From NCBI RefSeq assembly GCF_022479115.1, contig NZ_CP092497.1:2170001-2234000 (forward strand): a stretch of DNA of 64,000 bases, given 5' to 3'. This document shows positions 43,800 to 52,077 of the stretch, one piece after another (position 1 is the stretch's first letter; every line of letters starts with the position of its first letter). Both the position numbers and the translations under genes were made by a program. This DNA comes from Amycolatopsis sp. EV170708-02-1. Its GTDB lineage: Bacteria; Actinomycetota; Actinomycetes; Mycobacteriales; Pseudonocardiaceae. Under the pieces are notes generated by a model. That model did not search any database. It was not told the origin of the DNA and worked only from the letters and a program-made list of their open reading frames with translations.

Positions 43800-44933
43800 G
43801 TGCAGCTGATCCGCAGATCCGCAGGCCGACGACTTCGGGCGTTCGGCGCGGTGCTCATCACCACCCTCGGGTTGACCGCGGCCGTGGCCGCCGCGCCGGC
43901 GACGGCCGCCGCGAACGCCTGTCTCACCGGCACGCTCGTCTTCGACCATCTCGACGCGGAGGCCGGGACCAGCAAACCCCTGCGCACGCAGGTCGCCCGG
44001 AACGCGAACTGGGAACTGTGGGGCCACACCGGTTCCGGCACCGCGACCAGGCTCGCCCGCGGTATCACCGGCGCCTCCGACGGCCGGTTCACCGCCTGCC
44101 ACACGGCACCCCTCGCCGAGGCGTACGTGCGCTTCCGGTCGAGCAGCACCTCGATGTGGCGGGTCGTGAAGGCCGCGAACAACACCACCGACTACACGTT
44201 CGACTCGGCGCGCCGCACGAACGTCAACGGAAGCCAGGACCTCGGCACGGTGAAGGTACCTTCCACGCTCCAGCGCGCCTGGAAGGTCGTGGACACGCTC
44301 AACGTCTTGTACTGGAAACGCGCCAACCCGGTTTCGTCGTGCTGGACGGCCCGGCAGTCCGACGGACGCTGTGACCAGATCACCTTCGTCTGGGATCCGA
44401 AGGTCGCCGACGGCGGCTACTGGGACTACCCGAACACGAACTACGTCTTCCTCGGCAACACCATGCCGGACTCGAAGCACCTCATCCTCCACGAGGCCGG
44501 GCACTGGCTGCAGTGGCAGCTGTACGGCCGCGACTTCCCCGTCGTCACCGGCTGCAACCCGCACTACATCGAAAAGCACAGTTCGGAATCGTGCGCGTGG
44601 ACCGAAGGCTTCGCCGACGCCGTCGCCGCGTACGCCCTCGGCGACTACCGCTACGTCTACGACAACGGCACCTCCTACAGCTTCGAGAACGACGCTTCGA
44701 CCCCCGGCTGGGACGACGGCGACACCGTGCAAGGGCGGGTCGGCTCGTCGCTGCTCGACCTGTGGGCGGCGGACGGGCCGGACGGCGGGAACTGGAATCG
44801 GACGATCGCACTGATGACCCGCGACTTCAGCCAGGACTTCCGCGAGTACTTCACCGAGGACCGGCCCGCCGCCGGCCTGTCCACGACCGGCGCCGCCGAG
44901 CGGATCCTCGCCGGGCACACCATCCGGTACTGA
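43800..44933 (+). CDS. Secreted HEXXH metalloprotease-like protein
   Basis: 377 residues. A signal peptide (about 1-36, ending ATAAAN) is followed by a beta-rich domain with TACHTAPLAEAYVRFRSSS and then a zinc-site region. HEAGH lies in LILHEAGHWLQWQLYG near residue 228. About 35 residues later comes WTEGFADAVA, whose Glu may be the third ligand (gluzincin pattern). I do not recognise the named family. GTG 43800 follows GAGGAG. It probably degrades extracellular protein; its position beside hydroxyproline catabolism suggests collagen-like substrates, which is inference. Confidence 0.75.
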   Translation: MQLIRRSAGRRLRAFGAVLITTLGLTAAVAAAPATAAANACLTGTLVFDHLDAEAGTSKPLRTQVARNANWELWGHTGSGTATRLARGITGASDGRFTACHTAPLAEAYVRFRSSSTSMWRVVKAANNTTDYTFDSARRTNVNGSQDLGTVKVPSTLQRAWKVVDTLNVLYWKRANPVSSCWTARQSDGRCDQITFVWDPKVADGGYWDYPNTNYVFLGNTMPDSKHLILHEAGHWLQWQLYGRDFPVVTGCNPHYIEKHSSESCAWTEGFADAVAAYALGDYRYVYDNGTSYSFENDASTPGWDDGDTVQGRVGSSLLDLWAADGPDGGNWNRTIALMTRDFSQDFREYFTEDRPAAGLSTTGAAERILAGHTIRY

Positions 44934-45262
44934 GTTCGCGACGGGTGCCGACGCCGTGACGGAATGGACGGCACGCGTGATCAGACGGACGACGAACGTG
45001 ACCGGACGGACGACACGAGGTGCGACTCGGCCGCGAGCGTGTCGTCCGTCCAGACACACGTGCCGTCCGCTCAGTCACGCGTGTCGTCCCTACGGTCACG
45101 CGACATCGCCCGACCGCAGGGTTGGCTCTCACCGTCGTTGCCACTCAGGGGCGGAAGGCTCCCTTCACAGCGTCTGATGCGGCGAAGGGAGCCTTCAGCC
45201 CACCGGTGTCGATTCCGCCATCTTGGGCCCCTTCACCGCGTGGGACGCGGTGAAAGCGTCCT
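44934..45262. other. Intergenic region holding repeats and hairpins
   Basis: 329 bp. The first half is the 21-bp repeat array at 44955-45100. The second half has the family C hairpins at 45154-45196 and near 45231-45265. Open frames on both strands merely reflect the 21-bp period. Confidence 0.7.
44955..45100. repeat. Array of six 21-bp units, inverted about its centre
   Basis: Units at 44955, 44976 and 44997 run in one orientation and are contiguous; a 20-bp centre (45018-45037) follows; units at 45038, 45059 and 45080 run in the opposite orientation. Consensus in the right-hand orientation begins CGTGTCGTCCGT and ends TCACG. Each unit itself starts CGTG and usually ends CACG. Confidence 0.88.
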
Positions 45263-45265
45263 TCA
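45154..45265. repeat. Family C hairpins, copy 3
   Basis: GAAGGCTCCCTTC (45154-45166) pairs perfectly with 45184-45196, loop ACAGCGTCTGATGCGGC. A second related half, CTTCACCGCG then CGCGGTGAAAGCGTCC, follows at 45231-45265 against the end of the aminopeptidase gene. Confidence 0.7.
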
Positions 45266-46678
45266 GCTCCTGGCCGCCCGGACCCAGGCGGTGATCTCGT
45301 CGGCGGTCGAAGGGAACCCGTCGGAGAGCAGGTCGTATCCCGAGCCGGTGACCACGACGTCGTCTTCGATGCGGACGCCGAGACCGCGCAATTCGGGCGG
45401 CACGGTGCGATCACCGGCATGGAAGTACAGGCCGGGCTCGACCGCCAGCGCCATCCCTTCGGCGAGGGTGCCCTCGCGGTACGTGGAGGGATGCGCGGAC
45501 GCGCAGTCGTGGACGTCCAGCCCGAGGAAATGGCCGGTCCCGCAGACGATGTACCGCCGGTGCTGCTGTCCGTCCGGCGACAGCGCTTCGTCCACCGACA
45601 CCGGGAGGAGGCCCCAATCGTGCAATCCCTCCGCGAGCACGCGCAGCGCCGTCGCCTGGAACGCGCCGTAGTCCTGGCCGGGGCGGACCTCGCCCAGCGC
45701 CGCGATGTGCGCCTTGTGCACCAGGTCGTAGACGTCGCGCTGGGCCTTCGTGAACTCCGCGCCGACCGGGAAGGTCCGGGTGATGTCGGCCGTGTACAAG
45801 GAATCCACCTCGACACCGGCGTCGAGCAGCAGAAGGCTGTCTTCGGTCACCTGCCCGTCGCAGCGCGTCCAGTGCAGGATCGGGGCGTGCGGCCCGGCCG
45901 CCACGATGGAGGTGTAGCCGGGCCCGGTCCCCTCGGTGCGGGCGCGGCGGTCGAAGGTGCCCTGCAGCCAGCGTTCCCCGCCGCCGCGGACCGCCTCCGG
46001 GAGCGCGGCCAGCACGTCGGCGAACCCGAGGGCGGTCGCGTCGACGGCGGCGCGCAATTGCCCGATCTCCCAGTCGTCCTTGATCCGGCGCAGCTGGGCG
46101 AGGACGGTCCGGAGCCGCTCGCTGTGGCCGAAGCGGTACGCGTCGAGCACGGGATCGACCCCGGCACCCACCAGGAAGCTCGGGTTCCGCCCGCGCAAAC
46201 CGTGCGGAAGATCCTCCAGCGGGCGGCATTCGATGCCGAGGGCGTCCCCGTACGCGGCCGGTCCGGCGGCGGAGCCGACCCACAACGGACTGGTGTCGGC
46301 GTCGCCCACGAAGTCGGGCTCGTGTGCCTCGGCGGGACGCGGGACGTACAGCGTGGCGTGGTGGCTGTCCCCCGCCGGGGTCATCACGAGGATCGCGCCC
46401 TCGCGCTGGCAGCCGGTGAGCCACACGAAATCGCTGTCGGCGCGGAAGCCGTGGAAGGTGTCGTTGGAGCGCACGACGGCCCGGCCCGCCGCGAGCGCGA
46501 TCCGCTGACCGGGCAGTTCGGCCGACAGCCTGCCGCGATGGGCGGCGGCCGCCTCGGCGGTGCCCGGCGGCACGTCCACCGCGTCGTCGGCCGGTTCCCA
46601 GCCGTCGCTGATCCAGTTCCGGAACCCTTTGGCGGCCAGCAGCGCGCGCAGATCCGGCCGGGTTCGGTCGCCGGTCAT
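45263..46678 (-). CDS. Aminopeptidase P family protein (M24 Xaa-Pro aminopeptidase)
   Basis: 471 residues. An N-terminal creatinase/aminopeptidase-P domain (about 50-190) is followed by the pita-bread M24 domain. All five metal ligands are visible: Asp in LLDAGVEVDS, Asp in TADITRTFPVG, His in CGTGHFLGLDVHD, Glu in AVEPGLYF and Glu in IEDDVVV. It releases the N-terminal residue before proline. GGGGAG precedes ATG 46678. It fits the adjacent use of proline- and hydroxyproline-rich peptides, and is divergent from a LysR regulator. Confidence 0.92.
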   Translation of the reverse strand: MTGDRTRPDLRALLAAKGFRNWISDGWEPADDAVDVPPGTAEAAAAHRGRLSAELPGQRIALAAGRAVVRSNDTFHGFRADSDFVWLTGCQREGAILVMTPAGDSHHATLYVPRPAEAHEPDFVGDADTSPLWVGSAAGPAAYGDALGIECRPLEDLPHGLRGRNPSFLVGAGVDPVLDAYRFGHSERLRTVLAQLRRIKDDWEIGQLRAAVDATALGFADVLAALPEAVRGGGERWLQGTFDRRARTEGTGPGYTSIVAAGPHAPILHWTRCDGQVTEDSLLLLDAGVEVDSLYTADITRTFPVGAEFTKAQRDVYDLVHKAHIAALGEVRPGQDYGAFQATALRVLAEGLHDWGLLPVSVDEALSPDGQQHRRYIVCGTGHFLGLDVHDCASAHPSTYREGTLAEGMALAVEPGLYFHAGDRTVPPELRGLGVRIEDDVVVTGSGYDLLSDGFPSTADEITAWVRAARS

Positions 46679-46768
46679 CGGCTCCCCTTTCAGGTAGTCA
46701 TCGTCCTGGCCGCACCTTCGCACCGCGACGGACCCGGCCGTAATGACCGGCGGCGATAGACTCCGCCT

Positions 46769-47758
46769 ATGGCCCTGGAGATCCGGCACCTGCGGGCGAT
46801 CTGCGCCATCGCCGAAGCGGGCAGCCTCTCGCAGGCGGCCGCCGCGCTGGGTATGTCCCAGCCGTCGCTGACCTCGCTGCTGCAGCGGCTCGAACGGCAG
46901 ATCGGCGCGCCGTTGTTCGTCCGCAGCCACACCGGCGTGACCCCGACCCCGGTCGGCGAGCAGACGTTGCGCCGCGCGCTGACCCTGCTCGTGGAGTTCG
47001 ACCGATTCGAGAGCGACCTCCTCGGCGCGCTCGGCGACGGCCCGGTGCGGCTCGGATCGTCCCAAATGGACTGTCTGCCCACCTTCGTCGAACGGCTGGA
47101 CGAAGCGCTGCCGGGGCTGGACGTGACCGTCCACGTGGAACCCTCCAGCGCGGTGCTGGCGCAGGCACTGGCCCGCGCGACCCTGGACATCGCGGTCATC
47201 GCCATGTCCGACGACCAGGAAGTGCCGCTCGCGAAGCATCTGGGGCACCGGGTGCTGTTCGCGTGGGTGCCGGTCTTCATCGGCCTTCCGGCCGGGCACC
47301 GGCTCGCCGGCGGTCTCGAAGTCGACCTGGCCGACCTCGCGGACGAAGCGTGGATCGGACCGCCCGGCCCCGAGGACGGCTCGCTGACGTCACTGCGCGC
47401 GGCGACGCATCGAGCGGGGTTCACCCCGCGGATCCGCTTCGAATGCCCGAACGGCGGCGGCCGGCACCTGATCGCCGCAGGGCAGGCGGTGCAGCTCGTG
47501 GAACCCACCGCGCCCGAACTGCCCGGCATGGTCGTCCGGCCGCTGAAGGGCGACCCCATGCGGATGCGGCTCGTGCTGGCGTGGCGCAAGGAACGGCTGA
47601 CCTGGGACCAGGCGGAGAACGTCTACCGCGCGATGATGACGTCGTACACGCGGCACGCGATGGCGTCGACCCCGTTCCGGACGTGGTGGGAGCGGCGGCG
47701 GGACTCCCGGTCGTGGGACGGGCTGGTGGACTTCTTCCGGGTTTCGAACAGCCTGTAA
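46769..47758 (+). CDS. LysR family transcriptional regulator
   Basis: 329 residues. The N-terminal HTH (about 1-60: LEIRHLRAICAIAEAGSLSQAAAALGMSQPSLTSLLQRLERQIGAPLFVR) is followed by the effector-binding domain. It is divergent from the aminopeptidase gene with 90 bp between them, the classical LysR arrangement, so that gene is its probable target. Confidence 0.92.
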   Translation: MALEIRHLRAICAIAEAGSLSQAAAALGMSQPSLTSLLQRLERQIGAPLFVRSHTGVTPTPVGEQTLRRALTLLVEFDRFESDLLGALGDGPVRLGSSQMDCLPTFVERLDEALPGLDVTVHVEPSSAVLAQALARATLDIAVIAMSDDQEVPLAKHLGHRVLFAWVPVFIGLPAGHRLAGGLEVDLADLADEAWIGPPGPEDGSLTSLRAATHRAGFTPRIRFECPNGGGRHLIAAGQAVQLVEPTAPELPGMVVRPLKGDPMRMRLVLAWRKERLTWDQAENVYRAMMTSYTRHAMASTPFRTWWERRRDSRSWDGLVDFFRVSNSL

Positions 47759-47814
47759 CCCGATCCCGCCCCGCCGCGATTGACCACCCGTACCGGGCGA
47801 ACGGAGACGGGGGG

Positions 47815-48027
47815 ATGATGACGCGACGGCTGTGGCTGGGACTGGCGGTCGTCTACACGTGCACCGCCGTGGTCCAGCTCTATCTCCTCGGCAGCACCGG
47901 CGCCGTCTGGGCCGGGACACTCGCCGCGGTCGGCTTCGTGGCCGCGTTCCTGTGCTTCCTCGCGGCCTGGAAGGCCCCGAAACGGGAACGCGACGGCACA
48001 AGGGAAATCGACTCGCACCGACCCTAG
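47815..48027 (+). CDS. Small two-TM membrane protein
   Basis: 70 residues (69 from ATG 47818). Two hydrophobic helices (about 6-22 and 30-50) and a charged tail KAPKRERDGTREIDSHRP. GGAG lies upstream. No family recognised. Its end overlaps the convergent AhpD-like gene by 4 nt. Confidence 0.6.
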   Translation: MMTRRLWLGLAVVYTCTAVVQLYLLGSTGAVWAGTLAAVGFVAAFLCFLAAWKAPKRERDGTREIDSHRP

Positions 48028-48563
48028 GCCCATGGCTCCTCGTCGAGGCCGACGCCGTTGGCGACGTACGCGATCGTCCGGTACCAGCCCGCCAGCACGA
48101 GGAACTCCAGGAGCTGCGAAGGCGGATAGTGCTCGGCGAGCGCGGTCCACGCGGCGTCGGAAACCGTTGCCGTGTCGTGGAGTTCGTCGACGGCGCCGAT
48201 CAGCGCGCGATGCCGCCCGGACCAGGCGGGGTGACCGGAGTCGCCGGACACGGTCGCTTCGAGCTGTTCCGGTGTCAAGCCGACCACCGGCGCGAAAACC
48301 GCGGCGTGGACACCCCATTCGTAACGGCATCCGCAGCGGGCGGTCACCCGCGCGATGACGATTTCCCGGTCCAGTGCGGGTAATTCGCCGTGCGCGAGCA
48401 GGCCGGCCCCCAGGACGCGCATCCGCGACGCCAGCTCCCGGTGGTGCTGCAGCAACCGGAACAGCGCCAGCGGCTCCTCCGTCACCCCCGGCGGCATCCA
48501 CTTGCGCAGGGCCTGTTCGACGTCGGCCTCGTAGGGCGGGGCGAGTGGGGCGATACGCGGCAT
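48024..48563 (-). CDS. Carboxymuconolactone decarboxylase/AhpD-like protein
   Basis: 179 residues, all helical. The core REIVIARVTARCGCRYEWGVHAAVF near residues 67-91 is the AhpD/CMD signature with paired cysteines and a His; ALIGAVDELHDTATVSDAAWTALAEHY follows. Such proteins act as peroxidase partners or decarboxylases. GGAGGTGG precedes the ATG. It is divergent from an HxlR regulator across the palindrome at 48601-48619, so it is probably redox- or quinone-responsive. Confidence 0.85.
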   Translation of the reverse strand: MPRIAPLAPPYEADVEQALRKWMPPGVTEEPLALFRLLQHHRELASRMRVLGAGLLAHGELPALDREIVIARVTARCGCRYEWGVHAAVFAPVVGLTPEQLEATVSGDSGHPAWSGRHRALIGAVDELHDTATVSDAAWTALAEHYPPSQLLEFLVLAGWYRTIAYVANGVGLDEEPWA

Positions 48564-48600
48564 GACCACCTCCGGCGCTTCGATTTCAGAACCACTATGC

Positions 48601-48619
48601 TGCTTCGAAAGTCGAAGCA
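48601..48619. promoter_or_regulatory. HxlR operator between divergent genes
   Basis: TGCTTCGA-AAG-TCGAAGCA has perfect 8-bp arms. It lies 13 bp before the HxlR gene and 37 bp before the AhpD-like gene, so one site could govern both. Confidence 0.65.
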
Positions 48620-48632
48620 CAAGGGGGTTGCC

Positions 48633-48971
48633 ATGCCCGACGACCCGATCCCGCGGCCCGGGCGGCCGGTCCGCGGCTCCGAAACCGGCCGTCCGCTCAT
48701 GGCCGCGCTCGATCTGCTGGGGCGCCGATGGACCCTGCGGGTGATCTGGGAGCTGCGCCAGGGCGACGTCGGCTTCCGGGAACTCCGGCGGCGCTGCGAA
48801 CACATGTCGTCGAGCGTGCTCGCCACCCGCCTTGGCGAACTCACCGAGGCACGCATCGTCGAGACCGGCGAGGAGGGTTACCGCCTGACCCGGCTGGGGG
48901 AACGGCTCCTCGACGCGTTGCACCCGCTGGAGAAATGGGGCCTCGCCTGGGAAAAGGCACTACGCGAATGA
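48633..48971 (+). CDS. HxlR family transcriptional regulator
   Basis: 112 residues, the family's normal size. The winged helix reads LLGRRWTLRVIWELRQGDVGFRELRRRCEHMSSSVLATRLGELTEARIVE. There is no Cys in the usual redox-sensing N-terminal position (MPDDPIPRPG), though one occurs in RRRCEHM. ATG 48633 is preceded by AAGGGGG. It probably autoregulates and controls the AhpD-like gene. Confidence 0.88.
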   Translation: MPDDPIPRPGRPVRGSETGRPLMAALDLLGRRWTLRVIWELRQGDVGFRELRRRCEHMSSSVLATRLGELTEARIVETGEEGYRLTRLGERLLDALHPLEKWGLAWEKALRE

Positions 48972-49191
48972 GCTGATGGCCCGCCGTTCACCGCATCCGG
49001 TCTTGCCAGGAGTTGTGATCGGCGTACGGTGAGCAGTACGTGAGGTTGAGTCCACCAGCCCGCGCGAACGACCCGCATGTCCGCGGCCCAGCACCTTTCC
49101 AGGGCGACGCGGCGGCGAGGTTGACTTGCGCAGCAGTTGTGCAGGCTTGCCCGTTGTCCGTCTCGTCCCCGGCTGTCCGGGAGACACCATC

Positions 49192-49620
49192 ATGACCGAA
49201 CGAATTCCGTTCACGCGGGGCAGCCGTGACGGCCCCACCTTCCACTCCGCCATTCCGCGACCGCGCCCGTCGGCCGAGAACCTGTTGCGGATTCAGCGGA
49301 TCCGGTGGAACGACGATCTGCTCGTCGTCGCCGCGGCCGGGGAGATCGACCTCGCCACCGCGGGACGGCTGGAGCAGGCCCTGCGCGGCCGCCTCCCGGC
49401 CGCCACCGTGCTCGATCTCAGCGAAGTCGGCTTCCTCGGCGTCGCCGGGTTACGGGTCATCGAGTCCGCCGCGGCCCGCGCCCGCGCGGAACGCCGCACG
49501 ACCGGTGTCGTCGCCGACGCCCGGCCGGTGCTGCGCCTGCTGCAGCTGTTCGGCGCCGACACCCAGATTCCCGTGTACCGGCACCTCGACCACGCGATCC
49601 TCGAAGTGCCGAACCGCTGA
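49192..49620 (+). CDS. STAS domain protein lacking the phosphorylatable serine
   Basis: 142 residues. The STAS fold is clear: LLVVAAAGEIDLATAGRLEQALRGRLPAATVLDLSEVGFLGVAGLRVIESAAARA. Where anti-sigma antagonists read D-S-S/T-G-L, this reads G-V-A-G-L, so the usual phospho-Ser is missing. It may be locked in the active state or serve another protein-protein role. GGAGA lies before the ATG. It ends 3 bp from a convergent STAS gene. Confidence 0.8.
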   Translation: MTERIPFTRGSRDGPTFHSAIPRPRPSAENLLRIQRIRWNDDLLVVAAAGEIDLATAGRLEQALRGRLPAATVLDLSEVGFLGVAGLRVIESAAARARAERRTTGVVADARPVLRLLQLFGADTQIPVYRHLDHAILEVPNR

Positions 49621-49623
49621 CGA

Positions 49624-49968
49624 TCAGGCGAGCGGCAGGAGCGTGGACAGTCCCGTCTTCGACGCCAGCCGCCGGATCGTGGGTGACGGCAGGAAACTCA
49701 GCGCGACCCCCTGGCTGCCGCACCGGTCGTTGATACCGACCAGGGTCGCCAAACCGGTGGAATCACAGAACTCCACGCCTTCGAGGTCGACGACGAGCTT
49801 GCCCGGCACGGGCTCCAGCGCTTCCTCGAAGGTCTCCTTGAGATCTTCGGAGGTCGTCAGATCGATCTCCCCCGCCACCGCGATGACGACCTCGGCGCCA
49901 TCGGGCCTGGCGACGGACACCGAGAACGGAACCTCCCGGTGTGCGCCGTCTCCGCTCGTCACCGTCAT
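49624..49968 (-). CDS. STAS domain anti-sigma factor antagonist
   Basis: 114 residues. EVVIAVAGEIDLTTSEDLKETFEEAL and LVVDLEGVEFCDSTGLATLVG give a canonical STAS domain with the phosphorylatable Ser in CDSTGL. It should bind an anti-sigma kinase when unphosphorylated. ATG 49968 has GAGGGG upstream. It is divergent from the RsbW-like gene at 50119, the likely partner. Confidence 0.88.
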   Translation of the reverse strand: MTVTSGDGAHREVPFSVSVARPDGAEVVIAVAGEIDLTTSEDLKETFEEALEPVPGKLVVDLEGVEFCDSTGLATLVGINDRCGSQGVALSFLPSPTIRRLASKTGLSTLLPLA

Positions 49969-50118
49969 CCACCCCTCACGATCGGTACCCGACTGCTCCG
50001 AACATATCGGATGACGGTGCCCGCTCGCGCGGCTCTCGTGTCCGGGTCCAGGCGGTGCCTTAGCCTTGTCGATGGATCCGGCGGTCGTGGACCGCGGCGG
50101 ACGACGAGGAGAAGCTTC

Positions 50119-50535
50119 GTGATGCCGATCGACGAGCCGGTGCGCAAGCACACCGACGAGCTGGTCCTCGAGGTCGCCGCCGTCCCCGCCCAGGCCGCCG
50201 CGTTGCGCGACGTCCTGGCGAACTGGGCCCTCGAACGCGGTCTTCCCCGGGAATTGGCCGAGGATCTCAAACTCACCGCCTACGAAGCGATGACGAACGT
50301 CGTCAAACACGCGTACCCGGACGGCACCGAAGGCAACGTCATGACGGTGACCGCCGCCCACGACGACGGCCACCTCAGGATCAGCGTCGCCGACGAGGGC
50401 CGCTGGCGCGACGGCCGCCGCCCGGACGGCGGACGCGGTTTGCCGATCATCCGCGCCTTCGCGCCGGAGGCCTCGGTGACCAGCACACCCACCGGGACCG
50501 TCGTCCGGCTCGCCTGGCCCTGCCCCACCCTCTGA
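50119..50535 (+). CDS. RsbW-like anti-sigma kinase (HATPase_c_2)
   Basis: 138 residues of GHKL ATPase. The N box is LKLTAYEAMTNVVKHAYPDG, G1 is VADEGRW, and G2 is GGRGLPIIRAF. GAGGAG precedes GTG 50119; ATG 50122 is a near alternative. No sigma factor gene is next to it. Together with the two STAS genes it makes a partner-switch set. Confidence 0.87.
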   Translation: MMPIDEPVRKHTDELVLEVAAVPAQAAALRDVLANWALERGLPRELAEDLKLTAYEAMTNVVKHAYPDGTEGNVMTVTAAHDDGHLRISVADEGRWRDGRRPDGGRGLPIIRAFAPEASVTSTPTGTVVRLAWPCPTL

Positions 50536-50541
50536 CCGGTT

Positions 50542-51375
50542 TCAGGACCGCCGGATCGCGTGCGCGGCCCACCGTCCGTTGATGCGGTGGACCTCGACGT
50601 CCCGCTCGTAACAGGCGGAAAGCCCTTCGTCGGTGAGCACCTCGTCGATCGGCCCCGCGGCGGTGACCTTGCCGCGGCGCACCATCAGGGCGTGCGTGGC
50701 CGTCGACGGGATCTCCTCCAGATGATGCGTCACGGTGACCGTGGCCAGCTCCGGCTGGGCCAGCGTCAGGTTCTCCAGCGCCATCAGGAGATCCTCGCGG
50801 CCGGGCAGGTCGAGACCGGCGAACGGCTCGTCCAGCAGGAGCAGCAGCGGATCGGCCATGAGCGCCCTGGCGAGCCGGACCCGGGCGCGCTCGCCCTGCG
50901 AGCACACGCGCACCGGCCGGTCGCGCAGTTCGGTGCAGCCGACCAGTTCGAGCAGCTTCGACGCCCTGTCCCGGATCGCGTCGTCGTAGCGATCCCAGAG
51001 CGGGAGCACGCTTCCGCTGTGGCCGGTGAGCACCACGGTGTGCGCGTCGTGGTTCTCCGCGTCGGGCAGCCGCTGGTTCGCGCCGACGAAGCCGATGTGC
51101 GTCCGCACGTCACGCAGGTCGACCGCGCCCATCCGGTGGCCGAGCACGATGGCCGTGCCCGCGCTGGGAAACCGCTGGGTCGAGGCCACCGAGAGGATCG
51201 TCGACTTCCCCGCCCCGTTGCGGCCGAGGACGACCCAGCGCTGGCCGTAGTCCACCCGCCAGTCGACGTCCGACACCAGCGGCACCCGGCCGACGTGCAC
51301 CTCGACCCCGGACAGCTCGACCGCCGGTCCGTCGAGGTTCGGTTGTACGAAGACGGGCTTGTTCACGCGGTTCAT
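50542..51375 (-). CDS. ABC transporter ATP-binding protein
   Basis: 277 residues, one ATPase domain. Walker A GRNGAGKST (about 52-60), Q-loop FVGANQRL, an unusual signature CSQGERARVRLARAL, Walker B LLLLLDEPFAGLDLPG, and the switch His in VTHHLEEIP. No permease is adjacent. The YlmA/ModF-like group of stand-alone ATPases fits, and the substrate is unknown. ATG 51375 lacks a strong ribosome-binding site; GTG 51396 is possible. Confidence 0.85.
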   Translation of the reverse strand: MNRVNKPVFVQPNLDGPAVELSGVEVHVGRVPLVSDVDWRVDYGQRWVVLGRNGAGKSTILSVASTQRFPSAGTAIVLGHRMGAVDLRDVRTHIGFVGANQRLPDAENHDAHTVVLTGHSGSVLPLWDRYDDAIRDRASKLLELVGCTELRDRPVRVCSQGERARVRLARALMADPLLLLLDEPFAGLDLPGREDLLMALENLTLAQPELATVTVTHHLEEIPSTATHALMVRRGKVTAAGPIDEVLTDEGLSACYERDVEVHRINGRWAAHAIRRS

Positions 51376-51414
51376 GATCGCAGGGCACGCGGCCACCGGC
51401 CGGCCGGGGTCCGA

Positions 51415-51990
51415 TCATCGGATGACGTCGTAGACCAGCTTCTGGATCCCGTTGCCGTAGGCCTCGCTCTCGACCAGCTTGAGGCTCTGCTTGTCCTTGT
51501 CGGTGTCGCTGAACAGCTTCTTGCCCGCGCCGAGCAGGACCGGGAACAGCAGCAGGTGGTAGCGGTCGATCAGGCCGGCGTCGGCGAGGTTGCGGTCCAG
51601 TTCCGCGCTGCCGTGGAGGATGATCGGCCCGCCCTCGGTCTCCTTGAGCTTCGCGACGTCGTCGAGCGAGCGCAGGATCGTGGTCTCGCCCCAGTTGTCG
51701 ACGAGGTCCTCGTCCCGCAGCGTGGTCGACACGACGTACTTCGGCATCGCGTTGTACCCGGCGAATTCCTCGGTCATGCCGGGCCAGACCGGCGAGAACG
51801 CCTGGTAGCTGACCCGGCCCATCATCATCGCGGTGGCCTCGCCCTGCTCACGCCCCTTGAGCTCGTAGGCCGCTTCGTCGAACTCGATGCCGTTGAAGGT
51901 CCAGCCGGAGTTGCGGTAGCCCGGCTCTCCGCCGGGGCCTTCGACGACGCCGTCGAGCGAGACGAACGCGGTGGCGATCAGGGTGCGCAT
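51415..51990 (-). CDS. Dihydrofolate reductase family protein (RibD C-terminal-like)
   Basis: 191 residues. MRTLIATAFVSLDGVVEGPGGEP, MMMGRVSYQAFSPVWPG, YVVSTTLRDEDLVDN and IILHGSAELDRNLADAGLIDRYHLLLFPVLLGAGKKLF are typical of this NADPH-binding family. AAGGAG precedes ATG 51990. The function in the cell is unspecified; members are often unlinked to folate. Confidence 0.88.
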   Translation of the reverse strand: MRTLIATAFVSLDGVVEGPGGEPGYRNSGWTFNGIEFDEAAYELKGREQGEATAMMMGRVSYQAFSPVWPGMTEEFAGYNAMPKYVVSTTLRDEDLVDNWGETTILRSLDDVAKLKETEGGPIILHGSAELDRNLADAGLIDRYHLLLFPVLLGAGKKLFSDTDKDKQSLKLVESEAYGNGIQKLVYDVIR

Positions 51991-52077
51991 CTGGTTTCTC
52001 CTTGGTGGTTCGGAAGTGCTTTCGACACTGCGTCGACCGGGGAACGACGGATTCGACATCGCGGCGGAAAGAATTTC

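Noticed and set aside
44955..45100. CRISPR array
   Set aside because: The 21-bp units are contiguous with no spacers, they invert at the centre, and no cas gene is present.
44956..45177. Open frames on both strands over the 21-bp array, with 7-residue repeats
   Set aside because: A 21-bp period keeps any frame open. The translations are Arg-rich and lack start signals, so I treat the array as non-coding.
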